Source: Nitrospirota bacterium
GTDB taxonomy: Bacteria > Nitrospirota_A > Leptospirillia > Leptospirillales > Leptospirillaceae
Assembly (NCBI GenBank): GCA_021838765.1
Contig: JAKCCY010000011.1
Location: 1-39,752 of the forward strand
DNA: 39,752 nucleotides
Reading direction: 5' to 3'
Each line of letters begins with the position of its first letter. The first letter of the stretch is position 1. Below the pieces are notes generated by a model, which did no database searches, had not been told where the DNA came from, and saw only the letters and a program-made list of their open reading frames with translations. Both the position numbers and the translations under genes were made by a program. Shown here piece after piece: positions 15,996 through 24,332 of the stretch.

Positions 15996-18602
15996 TCATA
16001 TCGGTGAACGGCGGCCTTGGTGTTCTGACATTTTCCGGTGAAAATGGATCTCCTTTTCAGGGTCATGGGAGAATGGGGTCTCCCGGGACTCCAGAAGATG
16101 GAGGGTCCGGCGGTGGAGTTCTCGTCTTCTGCGATCTGTCAATGTCTGATAGGCCCTGTACCTCAGCAAGGTATTGCTGAAAGAGTAAAGGATGTGTCCG
16201 TCAACCTCCGTGAATTTGAGGATTTTGGACTGGATGAGCCCCTCAAGACGGGAATCGAGGTTCTTTTTTTCTTCCTCCGAACAGAGGGGGAGGAGGAGCT
16301 CGCGTGTAAAAGACTCTCCCAGAACGGCGGCCTTTCCCAGAAGGAATCGGTTTTCCCCTGTTGAATGGAGCTTGTGGGCGAGAAAGTCTTCGAGTGTGCC
16401 GGGAAGTTGGCAAGGATGAAGCGAATGGGTGTTCGGGGTATTTTGATAATATCGGACCAGCTCTTCGACAAAGAGGGGGATCCCGTCGGAGTCCTTCTCG
16501 ATTTTCCCCATGATCTCGGGGCCAAGCTGTCCCTGGTGGTCCATTTCCTCAAGAAATGTCCGGATGTCCCGGGACGGAAGCGGTCCTAAAAGGACATGCT
16601 CTACCCTCCAGAAATCCACTCCGGAGCGATCAGCTGTATCCCGGCTGGTAAAGAGCAGAAGGAATGGGGCCGCCGGTGGGGCAACTCCGATCCGTTTCAG
16701 GATCCGGAGGGTGTAGGGGTCACCCCAGTGGATGTCCTCAATGGCAAGAATGAGCGGTGTCTTGTCTGGCCGAAGGAGCATGAAACGGGTGAACAGCTCT
16801 ATAGCCTCCTGATACAGCTCTTCCTTGGGAATCGGGGTATTTTCTCCGCTGCTCTCCAGGGGAACCTCCAGAATCTGGGAGAGGACCTTTCCCAGGCGAT
16901 GCCTGTAGGGGCTTCTGATCCCGACGGCGTCAAACATCTTTTCCAGGGTTTTTTGATCGAGAAGCTTGCCCACGGCAAAGGATTCCCGGATCTCATCTGC
17001 CATCGGAAAAAAGGGGGATCCCTGGGTTTCCGGCCGGCAAAAAATCGTCCGGACCAAGACCGGGCCGGTCTGGGTTTTTTTGAGGAAATGGCAAAGAAGA
17101 CGGGATTTCCCCATCCCCTTCTCCCCTCTGATTCCGAAGATTGCGCACTGGCTCTGGAGAACCCGTTCCCAGATCTCCGTCAACCGGTAAAGCTCTGTTT
17201 CCCGGCCGACAAAAGGGGGTTTTGATTCTCCATCGATCTCCCTAAAACGTTGCCGGACATCGATGGAGGAAATAACCCGATAAGTCCGGTGGGGAGGCGT
17301 TCCGTCGGGACTGTCCGGAACCGGATGGCTCAGCACATGGCCGTGGGTTCTCTCGAGGGCTTGCCCTGTTGCCAGAACCTCCGAGTGTTTTCCGTTCTCC
17401 GCCAGACTGATGGCTGTTTTGATGGCATTTCCGGCCAGACTGACCGATGTGTTTTTGTCCGCTACGATGGCCGGTTCTCCGTGAATGCCGATGCAGACTG
17501 AAAGACCTTGTCCGGATGCAGCGATCGCGTCGACTTTATTTCTGATGCCAAGAGCACATAAAAGGGCATGGATGGACATCTGCTCCCGGATATGAGGATG
17601 TCCGAAGGTGCCCACGATAAGGGTTCCAAAATGTTGTGCGGGTATTCCTCCATAGTGTTCGATCAATGTGTGGGAGATTTCGATGACCCTCTCCACCCAT
17701 CCAAATTGCTCGTCAGGATCCTCCACGCTCAGGAAAGAAACGGCAATGGCCAGATAGATCATGGGCCGCCATTCCAGTAGGGGCTCGGTTTTTCTGAGAG
17801 GGACGGACGTGATGAGCCCCTTGCCGTTGATCGCTCTTTCGTAAATCTGACGAATGCGATCGTCCGGCTCGATTCCGAAAAGATCGCGACAACGGCTCCT
17901 GATCTCCTTGAATCGCTCCAGGATCTCTTCCTGGCATCCGGCCTCTTCAAGAGATGTGAACAGTTCGGCCTGAAAGGGTTCCTGGTCGATATTGACGGAG
18001 GCCATCGAGCGGGCATGAAAAAGGGCTTTCTGGATGTCTCCCTGATTTTTATAGTGCTTGAGGACTTTCTTTAGCCTGTTGAGCGCGAGTGTCTCCATCT
18101 GGTCCCTGATTCCGATGGCCCAGTCGTCGAAAGGCTCGGATCCGGAGAGCTCCCATCCTTCCAAAAATGGACCCCTGTAAAGGGAGAGAGAGTGCTCAAG
18201 ATCGTCAAAACAGGCCGGACACGCATCGGGCGGGTGGGGAGGCTGACAGCGGAAGGGAAACTGGAAGGAATGGAGATCAATGAGGATCTTTTCCGGATTC
18301 TTGACGAGGATCATCTCCCTGTCCGTTTCGATCAGTTCCGAGATCTCTTCTGGCATCGATTTCATCCGGAAGAGAAGCTGCCTCATGTTGTTCATGGGAT
18401 CTTGCGAGTCCGGCCAGAGGGTTTGGGCCAGTTCGGTCCGGCGGAAACGGTGGGGCGCCGTGAGAAGAATCCGGAGCGCGAGCATGATGCAGAGGTTCGG
18501 GAGGAGCCGTCTGGACGGATCCTTCCCTGTGGTTATGGTAGGGGCTCCGAGAAGCTGGAGACTGATCTCGGGATGATTTTCGGAGATGGAACCAGCGTTC
18601 AA
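15996..18602 (-). CDS. BTAD-cyclase-like-AAA (STAND) transcriptional regulator
   Basis: An 868-residue multidomain regulator. Residues 10-110 look like an OmpR/SARP-type winged helix, followed by a BTAD region (about 110-258) with a CxxC pair and the LYRGPFLEGWE motif. Residues 280-445 resemble a class III nucleotide cyclase fold (CIGIHGEPAIV corresponds to the usual GIHTGE), but the metal-binding aspartates are missing, so it is probably a sensory pseudo-cyclase. An AAA/STAND ATPase follows, with Walker A GEKGMGKS (493-500) and Walker B LILAIEDIHW (Asp623). Unlike its larger relative at 20211, it has no long TPR tail. The TTG start has AGAGG 7 nt upstream. Three 11-bp repeats lie about 200 bp upstream. 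Target genes are unknown. Confidence 0.82.
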   Translation of the reverse strand: MNAGSISENHPEISLQLLGAPTITTGKDPSRRLLPNLCIMLALRILLTAPHRFRRTELAQTLWPDSQDPMNNMRQLLFRMKSMPEEISELIETDREMILVKNPEKILIDLHSFQFPFRCQPPHPPDACPACFDDLEHSLSLYRGPFLEGWELSGSEPFDDWAIGIRDQMETLALNRLKKVLKHYKNQGDIQKALFHARSMASVNIDQEPFQAELFTSLEEAGCQEEILERFKEIRSRCRDLFGIEPDDRIRQIYERAINGKGLITSVPLRKTEPLLEWRPMIYLAIAVSFLSVEDPDEQFGWVERVIEISHTLIEHYGGIPAQHFGTLIVGTFGHPHIREQMSIHALLCALGIRNKVDAIAASGQGLSVCIGIHGEPAIVADKNTSVSLAGNAIKTAISLAENGKHSEVLATGQALERTHGHVLSHPVPDSPDGTPPHRTYRVISSIDVRQRFREIDGESKPPFVGRETELYRLTEIWERVLQSQCAIFGIRGEKGMGKSRLLCHFLKKTQTGPVLVRTIFCRPETQGSPFFPMADEIRESFAVGKLLDQKTLEKMFDAVGIRSPYRHRLGKVLSQILEVPLESSGENTPIPKEELYQEAIELFTRFMLLRPDKTPLILAIEDIHWGDPYTLRILKRIGVAPPAAPFLLLFTSRDTADRSGVDFWRVEHVLLGPLPSRDIRTFLEEMDHQGQLGPEIMGKIEKDSDGIPLFVEELVRYYQNTPNTHSLHPCQLPGTLEDFLAHKLHSTGENRFLLGKAAVLGESFTRELLLPLCSEEEKKNLDSRLEGLIQSKILKFTEVDGHILYSFSNTLLRYRAYQTLTDRRRRELHRRTLHLLESRETPFSHDPEKEIHFHRKMSEHQGRRSPI

Positions 18603-19124
18603 GACGGAACCTCTTTGAGGAACGATTTTCCTGTCGAATCTGTTGAGTGACCACTGGTGGCTGTTAAAAAGGCTTGTTTATCCTGGATGTGCTGTTTCGG
18701 AAGACATTTTCCGGGTGTTTCGGTGGGTGAAGAAGAGGCGCCGGCAACACATCGATAGAAACAGGCTAATCCTTCTCCTGAGCTATGAAAAGAAACGTCT
18801 ATCAATTGTTCATCAATTGATCATCAATAAGAAAATGAATGAACGTAAGGGGATGTGCGATCCAAACATTATGGTCATCAGGGAAAATTGGTGATAAGAT
18901 AAAAATCCGTTATTTGAAAATGGACCGATCGTTGCGATTTGCTGAGTGATATGGAGTTGGGGCCTCCTTTCTATCTTGGGCTTTTTTGGGGCGCTAGGTG
19001 TTTTTTAAGAATGCCGCCACCAGAGAAGGAATTTTGCGAATCTCCTCCGTCTCCCTGGCCACGGTGGTGATCAATCCTTCGGGACGGACGAGAAGATCCC
19101 GGAACGGATCGGAGAGGTTACTGA
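18603..19124. other. Divergent intergenic region with repeats and a possible gene remnant
   Basis: This 520-bp region separates the minus-strand regulator from the plus-strand RhuM-Fic gene. It holds the 11-bp repeat array. At its right end is a minus-strand frame (18994-19137) that lacks a start codon but reads like a protein C-terminus (NLSDPFRDLLVRPEGLITTV and onward to a TAG). A plus-strand frame at 18643-18894 has no recognisable content. The remnant overlaps the first codons of the Fic gene. Confidence 0.4.
18801..18833. promoter_or_regulatory. Three 11-bp direct repeats, candidate OmpR/SARP-type operator
   Basis: ATCAATTGTTC, ATCAATTGATC and ATCAATAAGAA follow each other without gaps at 18801, 18812 and 18823. 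Tandem half-sites at 11-bp spacing are the classical layout of OmpR/SARP winged-helix operators, because 11 bp places each subunit on the same face of DNA. The array lies about 200 bp upstream of the BTAD regulator at 15996-18602, suggesting autoregulation. The ATCAATTG core is also partly palindromic, so a dyad-binding repressor is an alternative. Confidence 0.45.
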
Positions 19125-20108
19125 ATGAAGGATGTTGTTATTTACCAATCGGACCGTGGTTCGATTGAGGTCACAGTGGATCGGGACAATGTCTGGTTAA
19201 GCCAGAAGCAAATGTCTCTGCTGTTTGATACCAGTCCTGATAATATCGGACTCCATCTCAAGAAGATTTATTCCGAAGGGGAGCTTGATGAGGAGGCAAC
19301 AACCGAGGAATCCTCGGTTGTTCGTCTGGAAGGCCGCCGTCATGTGACGCGCCAGATCAAACACTACAACCTCGATGCCATTATTTCGGTCGGGTACCGG
19401 GTCAATTCAAAGAAAGGCGTACAGTTTCGCCAGTGGTCGACCGGGGTTCTCAAGAAACATCTTCTACAGGGATACACCCTGAACCAGAAGAGGTTCGAAG
19501 ACAACGCCCGCGAGCTGGAAAAGGCATTGCTTCTGATCCGGAAGACTGCCGAAAGTCCGGCCCTGTCAACGGAGTCCGGGAAGGGACTTCTGGATGTTGT
19601 CACCCGCTACACCCGCACCTTCCTCTGGCTTGAGCGATATGACGAAGGATTGCTGTCGGAACCTTCAGGGCAGGAGGGTGGGGTATTGCCAACTCCGGAA
19701 GAGGCCAGACAGAGCATCGCCTTGTTGAAGGGCGAGCTCATCAAGCGGGGAGAGGCCGGAAATCTCTTTGGACAGGAGCGCGGAGACGGCTTCCTGTCCA
19801 TCCTGGGCAATCTGGAGCAGAGTGTCTTCGGACAGCCCGCGTATCCAACGGTTGAGGCCAGGGCCGCCCATCTTCTGTACTTCGTCATCAAGAACCACCC
19901 CTTTTCGGACGGCAACAAACGGAGCGCCGCACTCCTCTTCCTGGACTTTTTAAACAGGAATGGCCGTTTGATAAAGGAGGACGGAACTCCGGTCGTCAAC
20001 GATGTGGGGCTTGCCGCGTTGGCTCTTCTGGTGGCGGAATCGGATCCGAAAGACAAGGATGTGCTCATCCACCTGATCATGAACATGCTGGCCGAATGCG
20101 TCGCTTAA
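19125..20108 (+). CDS. RhuM-Fic/Doc family protein
   Basis: A 327-residue cytoplasmic protein. Residues 1-115 match the RhuM virulence-protein domain (WLSQKQMSLLF, FRQWSTGVLKKHLLQGY). Residues 190-320 form a Fic/Doc domain with the active-site motif HPFSDGNKRS at 258-267. Fic proteins transfer AMP or other phosphate-containing groups to target proteins. The motif here has GNKR, as in Doc kinases, instead of GNGR of AMP transferases, so the chemistry is uncertain. No antitoxin-like gene adjoins it in the same orientation. An inhibitory (S/T)xxxE(G/N) helix was not clearly seen. The start has GGAGAGG 8-9 nt upstream. It sits alone between two related regulator genes, which suggests an accessory insertion. 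Confidence 0.88.
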   Translation: MKDVVIYQSDRGSIEVTVDRDNVWLSQKQMSLLFDTSPDNIGLHLKKIYSEGELDEEATTEESSVVRLEGRRHVTRQIKHYNLDAIISVGYRVNSKKGVQFRQWSTGVLKKHLLQGYTLNQKRFEDNARELEKALLLIRKTAESPALSTESGKGLLDVVTRYTRTFLWLERYDEGLLSEPSGQEGGVLPTPEEARQSIALLKGELIKRGEAGNLFGQERGDGFLSILGNLEQSVFGQPAYPTVEARAAHLLYFVIKNHPFSDGNKRSAALLFLDFLNRNGRLIKEDGTPVVNDVGLAALALLVAESDPKDKDVLIHLIMNMLAECVA

Positions 20109-20210
20109 GCCCCTTGATTCATCCGTGGGGTGAGTGGCCGCCGGTTTGTTCTCTGAGGGTAGACAACGTTTAGTGGCGGGTCGTTGATGAGCGTTTCATA
20201 AGAGGGAGAG

Positions 20211-23200
20211 ATGGCCCCGATGGGGAGGATTCGCCAAAAACAGGGACAGCTTGATGTTCGGGTACTGGGTTCTCCAGAACTGTTCTTTCGGGGACGATCC
20301 CTGGCAGGGTCGCTGTTCGACAAGCCGACCGCCCTTTTCTTGTATCTGGCGGTCGAGCGCAGGCGTCACAAGCGATCCGACCTGATTGGTCTGCTCTGGC
20401 CGGAAATGGATGAGCGATCGGGACGACAGAACCTCAACAGCACAATTTATATCCTGAAAAAGCGCTTCCAGGGATTGGGTGTGATGGATTGCGACCGGTT
20501 TTGTGTCTGGTGGGAGCTGTCCGGATGGGATCCCGATCCGGTCGACCTCGCGAGACTGATGGAGAACAAGCCTTTCCGGGAGTGTGACACCCTTCACGAA
20601 CCGTCCTCCTGCAACAGATGCCATGAGAGAATCACCTCTTGCCTTTCCGAATATCGTGGAGATTTTCTGGAAAGCACAACGCTTCCCCATTTGCCGGCTT
20701 ATGAAACATGGATCCGGGAAGTCCGGGAGGGGGTAAGGAGCCGGGTTCTTTACCTCAAGGGTCTCCTTTCCGGAACGACGCCGGTGGTTACGCCCGATGC
20801 CCCTTCCGTCGAGGGACCCGAGTCCCGTCAGGCAACCATCCTGTGTCTTCAGGTGGAACCGGAAAATCGCGAGGACCTTCAGGATCTGCTTCTGCAGATT
20901 GGCAAATGCCGGGAGCTGTTTTCGGACCTTTCCGTGAAGAATGGCGGCTGGGTCGCTCCGTTTCATGGATCTGCATGGTTTTCGTACTTCGGTTTTCCGT
21001 CCTCCCAGGAAAATTCCGCCCGGCAAGCTGTACGGACAGCCCTTGGAATACTGGAAAAAGTCCGGACCTCCGATTCTCCCTTTCCCCCTGTCAGGATGGG
21101 GATTCATACCGGAGAGATTGTTTGCGATCTGGCAAGAGGGCTCCCTGATGTTTTGGGGGAGGCGACCCGGATGGCCACACTGGTCGCCGATGAAGCCGGT
21201 CCTGGGGAGACCCTGGCAACGGAAGGGACGATCGGGAGTATCCGATCCTTTTTCATCTCCGAATCGGAGGGAGAGAGGCTGTTTGTAAACGGAAAAAATC
21301 CTGTCACCCTCCACAGGATCCTGGGAGAATCGGAAGGTCCTTCGTTCGGAGAGCTCTTTGTCGGGCGGGAGAAGGAGCTTGGAATCCTTCTGAAACTTTG
21401 GCGGCAGGTCCTCCGGGGGGAGAAAAAAGTCGTCTGGGTGACAGGAGAGGCGGGGATCGGAAAATCACGCCTCGTTCATGCTCTTGTCCGCTCTCTCGGT
21501 CAATCGGCTGTGGTCCGGGAGCTCTATTGTTTCCCCGAATGTCAAATGATTCCCTGGTTCCCCTTGACCCGCTTTTTCCGGACGTTTTTGAGCCTGAACC
21601 CTAAAAAGACAGCGGATGAGATCCGGTATGCTGCCGAAAAATATCTCCTGTCCATGGGGCGGCCGGTGGAGGAGGATCTTCCCGCCTTCCTCCGATTTGT
21701 TCTTGGAGAGGGACACTGGTCTGATCATCTCCCGCCACTGTCTCCGGGGAAGGTTTCTGTCCTGGTTGAAAATCTCATGGTGGACCTTCTGTCGGTCAGG
21801 GTCCGCAACTCGCCGGTTCTTCTGATCGTCGAGGATTGCCCATGGGCCGATCAACTGACCATCGCCATGATCCGGAAATTGCTCGGGACGATTTCTTCCG
21901 GTCGTCTGATGGTCCTGATGGTTTCCAGGACAGGGTCCGCTCTCCGGAATCTCTCCTTCGATGATCCGGACTGTCAGATCGAACTTCTACCCCTCGACCC
22001 AGAGGAGAGCCGGAAGTTCATCGGGGCGATCTCTTCCGACGCCCTGCCTCCGGAGAAGGTCCGGGAGCTGGTATCGCTGGGCTCCGGCGTGCCACTCTTT
22101 CTCGAGGAGTATGTCCGGATGGCCATCCGGTCATCGAGTGTTCAAACATCGGATTTTTCCCCCAATACGATGGAACTCCTTTCTTCCCGAATCGATGATC
22201 TGGGCGAGCATAAGGAACTGGCCCAGATTGCTGCCTGTCTCGGAAGGGAGTTTCCGAAGGATCTCTTCGGGCGGGTGGCCTCTTCACTGCATCCGGGCCA
22301 ACAAGTTCCAAGATGGGAGTGTGGACTCAACACCCTTTTCGGAAAGGGGATTCTGATCAGGAGCGGGGAGGATCCTGAGTCGGTCTTGAGTTTTCGTCAC
22401 GGGATTTTGCGGGATGCGATCCTCCGCTCCTTGCCGGATTCACGGCGGATGTTGATCCATCGACGGACGGTCGATGTTTTGAGGGAACAATTCTCCGACC
22501 GGGTCGAACAGGAACCGGATTGTCTGGCAGAACATATGGAAAAAGCCGGAATGTTCGAGGAGGTTCTTCCGGTCCTGGTTCGCGCCGCCAAGCGGGCAAT
22601 TGCGATGGGGGCGATCCAGGAAGCCGGAGCCCGTCTGGAAAAGGCCCTTGAAATCGTCAGAAGCGATCGCTCGGAGAAGTCCCGGGAAAGGGAGCTCGAG
22701 ATTCTCCTCGTCATCGGACCGGTCTGCCGGGTGCTTCACGGCTATGGATCGGACCGGATCGATGCGATCTACAGAAGTGCATTCGAGTTGTGCGACATGG
22801 TCGGACCTTCTTTCCGGACATTCCCTCTACTCTACGCCATGTGGGCCAGCGCGATCACCCGGTTTGGACCGGCGGAAGCGTTGCCCTGGGCCCGGAATCT
22901 CATGATCCATAGCCGGAAAAGCGGGCTTTGGGAAGATCGGGTCCGGGCGAGCCATGTTTTGGGGAATACGTTTTCCTGGACTGGAAAGCTTGACGAGTCG
23001 GAGAGGTCTTTGAAGGACGGGCTTTCAGAGGCCGCCGGATTCTACGACCTTGCGAGCAAGCCGGATCTTTCTCCCTATGCGGAGGAGCCGGTCGTCGGGC
23101 TGATGTGCGACCTTTCCCGGGTCTACTGCCTTCAGGGGAGGTCAGGGGAAGCGGAAAGCTGGGCATCCCGGGCGATCGGGCGGTCGACGGATCTTGGTCA

Positions 23201-23849
23201 TCCGCTCTCCTTGTGCCTCTCCCTGTCCTCCATGACTCTCATCCATTTCTTTTCAGGTGAGTCCGAAAAGGCGGATGCGGTTTCGAGAAGGTTGCGATCC
23301 CTGTCAGAAACACATGGTTTTGAGTTGTGGGTGCACTCGGCTCTCTTTTCCATCGGTTGGTCCAAGGGGAGCGAGAAAGGGTGCGACATGATGCGGGATG
23401 CAAAACAGGTGATCATGAAGGATCTTCCTGGTTATGCCCCCCTATACAGCCTGTTCGAGGCCGACGGAGCCATTCGGGCAAAGAATCCCGAACGGGCGCT
23501 CATCGCTCTTCAGGAAGGAAGAAGGGCAGCTGTTTCAACGGGAATCAGCATTCTTGACCCGGAGCTTCTCCGGCTTGAAGGCGAGGCCCGTCTCATGATC
23601 GAACCCCATCGCTCCGAGCTGTCGAGAGCTCTCTATGGTGAAGCGCTCGACAGGGCCATTTCGAGCGGGGCGTACGGGCTGGCGCTGAAGGCTGTCCTGT
23701 CTCTTTCCCGGATTGTTCCGGGAGATATCCTGAAGGTCCGGGAGATTCTCGAGCATCTTCCCGAGATCGGGAGGGCGCCAGATTGGGAACAGGCCTTCAG
23801 GATCTCCCAGAATGTTCAGGAACCTTCGGGGGAATCCGGATTGCCCTGA
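20211..23849 (+). CDS. Large BTAD-cyclase-like-AAA (STAND) regulator with helical-repeat tail
   Basis: A 1212-residue relative of the regulator at 15996-18602. An OmpR/SARP-like DNA-binding region (about 15-110) leads into a shortened BTAD region with CNRC and YRGDFLES. A cyclase-like domain (about 205-370) keeps GIHTGEIV and GEATRMATLV, but its first strand reads ILCLQV where active cyclases carry a metal-binding aspartate, so it is probably inactive. The AAA/STAND ATPase has Walker A GEAGIGKS (412-419) and Walker B LLIVEDCPW (Asp542). About 500 C-terminal residues form helical repeats of the TPR type and probably sense a ligand or partner, as in MalT-like regulators. Two in-frame ATGs (20211, 20220) are possible; GAGGGAGAG lies close to the first, so the second may be used. 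Target genes are unknown. Confidence 0.82.
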   Translation: MAPMGRIRQKQGQLDVRVLGSPELFFRGRSLAGSLFDKPTALFLYLAVERRRHKRSDLIGLLWPEMDERSGRQNLNSTIYILKKRFQGLGVMDCDRFCVWWELSGWDPDPVDLARLMENKPFRECDTLHEPSSCNRCHERITSCLSEYRGDFLESTTLPHLPAYETWIREVREGVRSRVLYLKGLLSGTTPVVTPDAPSVEGPESRQATILCLQVEPENREDLQDLLLQIGKCRELFSDLSVKNGGWVAPFHGSAWFSYFGFPSSQENSARQAVRTALGILEKVRTSDSPFPPVRMGIHTGEIVCDLARGLPDVLGEATRMATLVADEAGPGETLATEGTIGSIRSFFISESEGERLFVNGKNPVTLHRILGESEGPSFGELFVGREKELGILLKLWRQVLRGEKKVVWVTGEAGIGKSRLVHALVRSLGQSAVVRELYCFPECQMIPWFPLTRFFRTFLSLNPKKTADEIRYAAEKYLLSMGRPVEEDLPAFLRFVLGEGHWSDHLPPLSPGKVSVLVENLMVDLLSVRVRNSPVLLIVEDCPWADQLTIAMIRKLLGTISSGRLMVLMVSRTGSALRNLSFDDPDCQIELLPLDPEESRKFIGAISSDALPPEKVRELVSLGSGVPLFLEEYVRMAIRSSSVQTSDFSPNTMELLSSRIDDLGEHKELAQIAACLGREFPKDLFGRVASSLHPGQQVPRWECGLNTLFGKGILIRSGEDPESVLSFRHGILRDAILRSLPDSRRMLIHRRTVDVLREQFSDRVEQEPDCLAEHMEKAGMFEEVLPVLVRAAKRAIAMGAIQEAGARLEKALEIVRSDRSEKSRERELEILLVIGPVCRVLHGYGSDRIDAIYRSAFELCDMVGPSFRTFPLLYAMWASAITRFGPAEALPWARNLMIHSRKSGLWEDRVRASHVLGNTFSWTGKLDESERSLKDGLSEAAGFYDLASKPDLSPYAEEPVVGLMCDLSRVYCLQGRSGEAESWASRAIGRSTDLGHPLSLCLSLSSMTLIHFFSGESEKADAVSRRLRSLSETHGFELWVHSALFSIGWSKGSEKGCDMMRDAKQVIMKDLPGYAPLYSLFEADGAIRAKNPERALIALQEGRRAAVSTGISILDPELLRLEGEARLMIEPHRSELSRALYGEALDRAISSGAYGLALKAVLSLSRIVPGDILKVREILEHLPEIGRAPDWEQAFRISQNVQEPSGESGLP

Positions 23850-23880
23850 AGGGATTGTCCTGAAAATGGAGACGATCAGG

Positions 23881-24234
23881 CTATTCCGGAAGATCCACCA
23901 GGAAATCCAGTGCCGACTCAAGCGGACAGGATCGTTTGTCCGAGAGATTGAGAATGACCGAGTCGCGAAGGGGAGCCCATTCCCGGATGGCTCCGGAAAA
24001 GGAGGTTTCTCCGTCCCGAAGTTTCTTGGCGATATTGTGGAGAATCCCGCGGGGATATTTGCCCGTGGCTTCGAGAACTCCGATAAGGTCCGGAAGACTC
24101 ATGTCGGTCCTCATTCTCAGAAGACGTCCGAGTTCACGGTAGAAATCCATTCTCCTGGACAGGAACAGCTCCCGTGCCATTTCATCATATTCTTTTGGGC
24201 TGTCTGGCTCTTTGCCAGATGTCATGATGGCCAT
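23881..24234 (-). CDS. Small protein resembling the T2SSF (GspF/PilC) cytoplasmic domain
   Basis: A 117-residue protein, the last gene of the T6SS operon, 98 bp after tssA. Residues about 30-100 follow the pattern of one GspF/PilC helical domain: FYRELGRLLR, then MSLPDLIGVLE, then ILHNIAKKLRDGETSF and AIREWAPL. This matches the family rhythm of an aromatic-L-LL start, a middle Gly-Glu-x-Ser-like turn and an acidic end. No transmembrane helix follows, whereas real GspF/PilC proteins have three. The ATG at 24234 was chosen because GAGGGGG lies 5 nt upstream; an in-frame GTG at 24240 and ATG at 24225 are alternatives. The similarity is by eye and may be coincidental. I do not know this protein as a T6SS component. 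Confidence 0.5.
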   Translation of the reverse strand: MAIMTSGKEPDSPKEYDEMARELFLSRRMDFYRELGRLLRMRTDMSLPDLIGVLEATGKYPRGILHNIAKKLRDGETSFSGAIREWAPLRDSVILNLSDKRSCPLESALDFLVDLPE

Positions 24235-24332
24235 TCTCACCCCCTCAAGGATTTTCTCTATTAAAGGTTCACGCTGTTTTGAACAGTATGGACAGCCATT
24301 TTACCTGGATACTCGATCCGGTTCTGTGATGC

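Noticed and set aside
20196..21314. 372-residue minus-strand open frame opposite the 1212-residue regulator
   Set aside because: It is the antisense shadow of a clear BTAD/cyclase-like coding region and shows no domain of its own.
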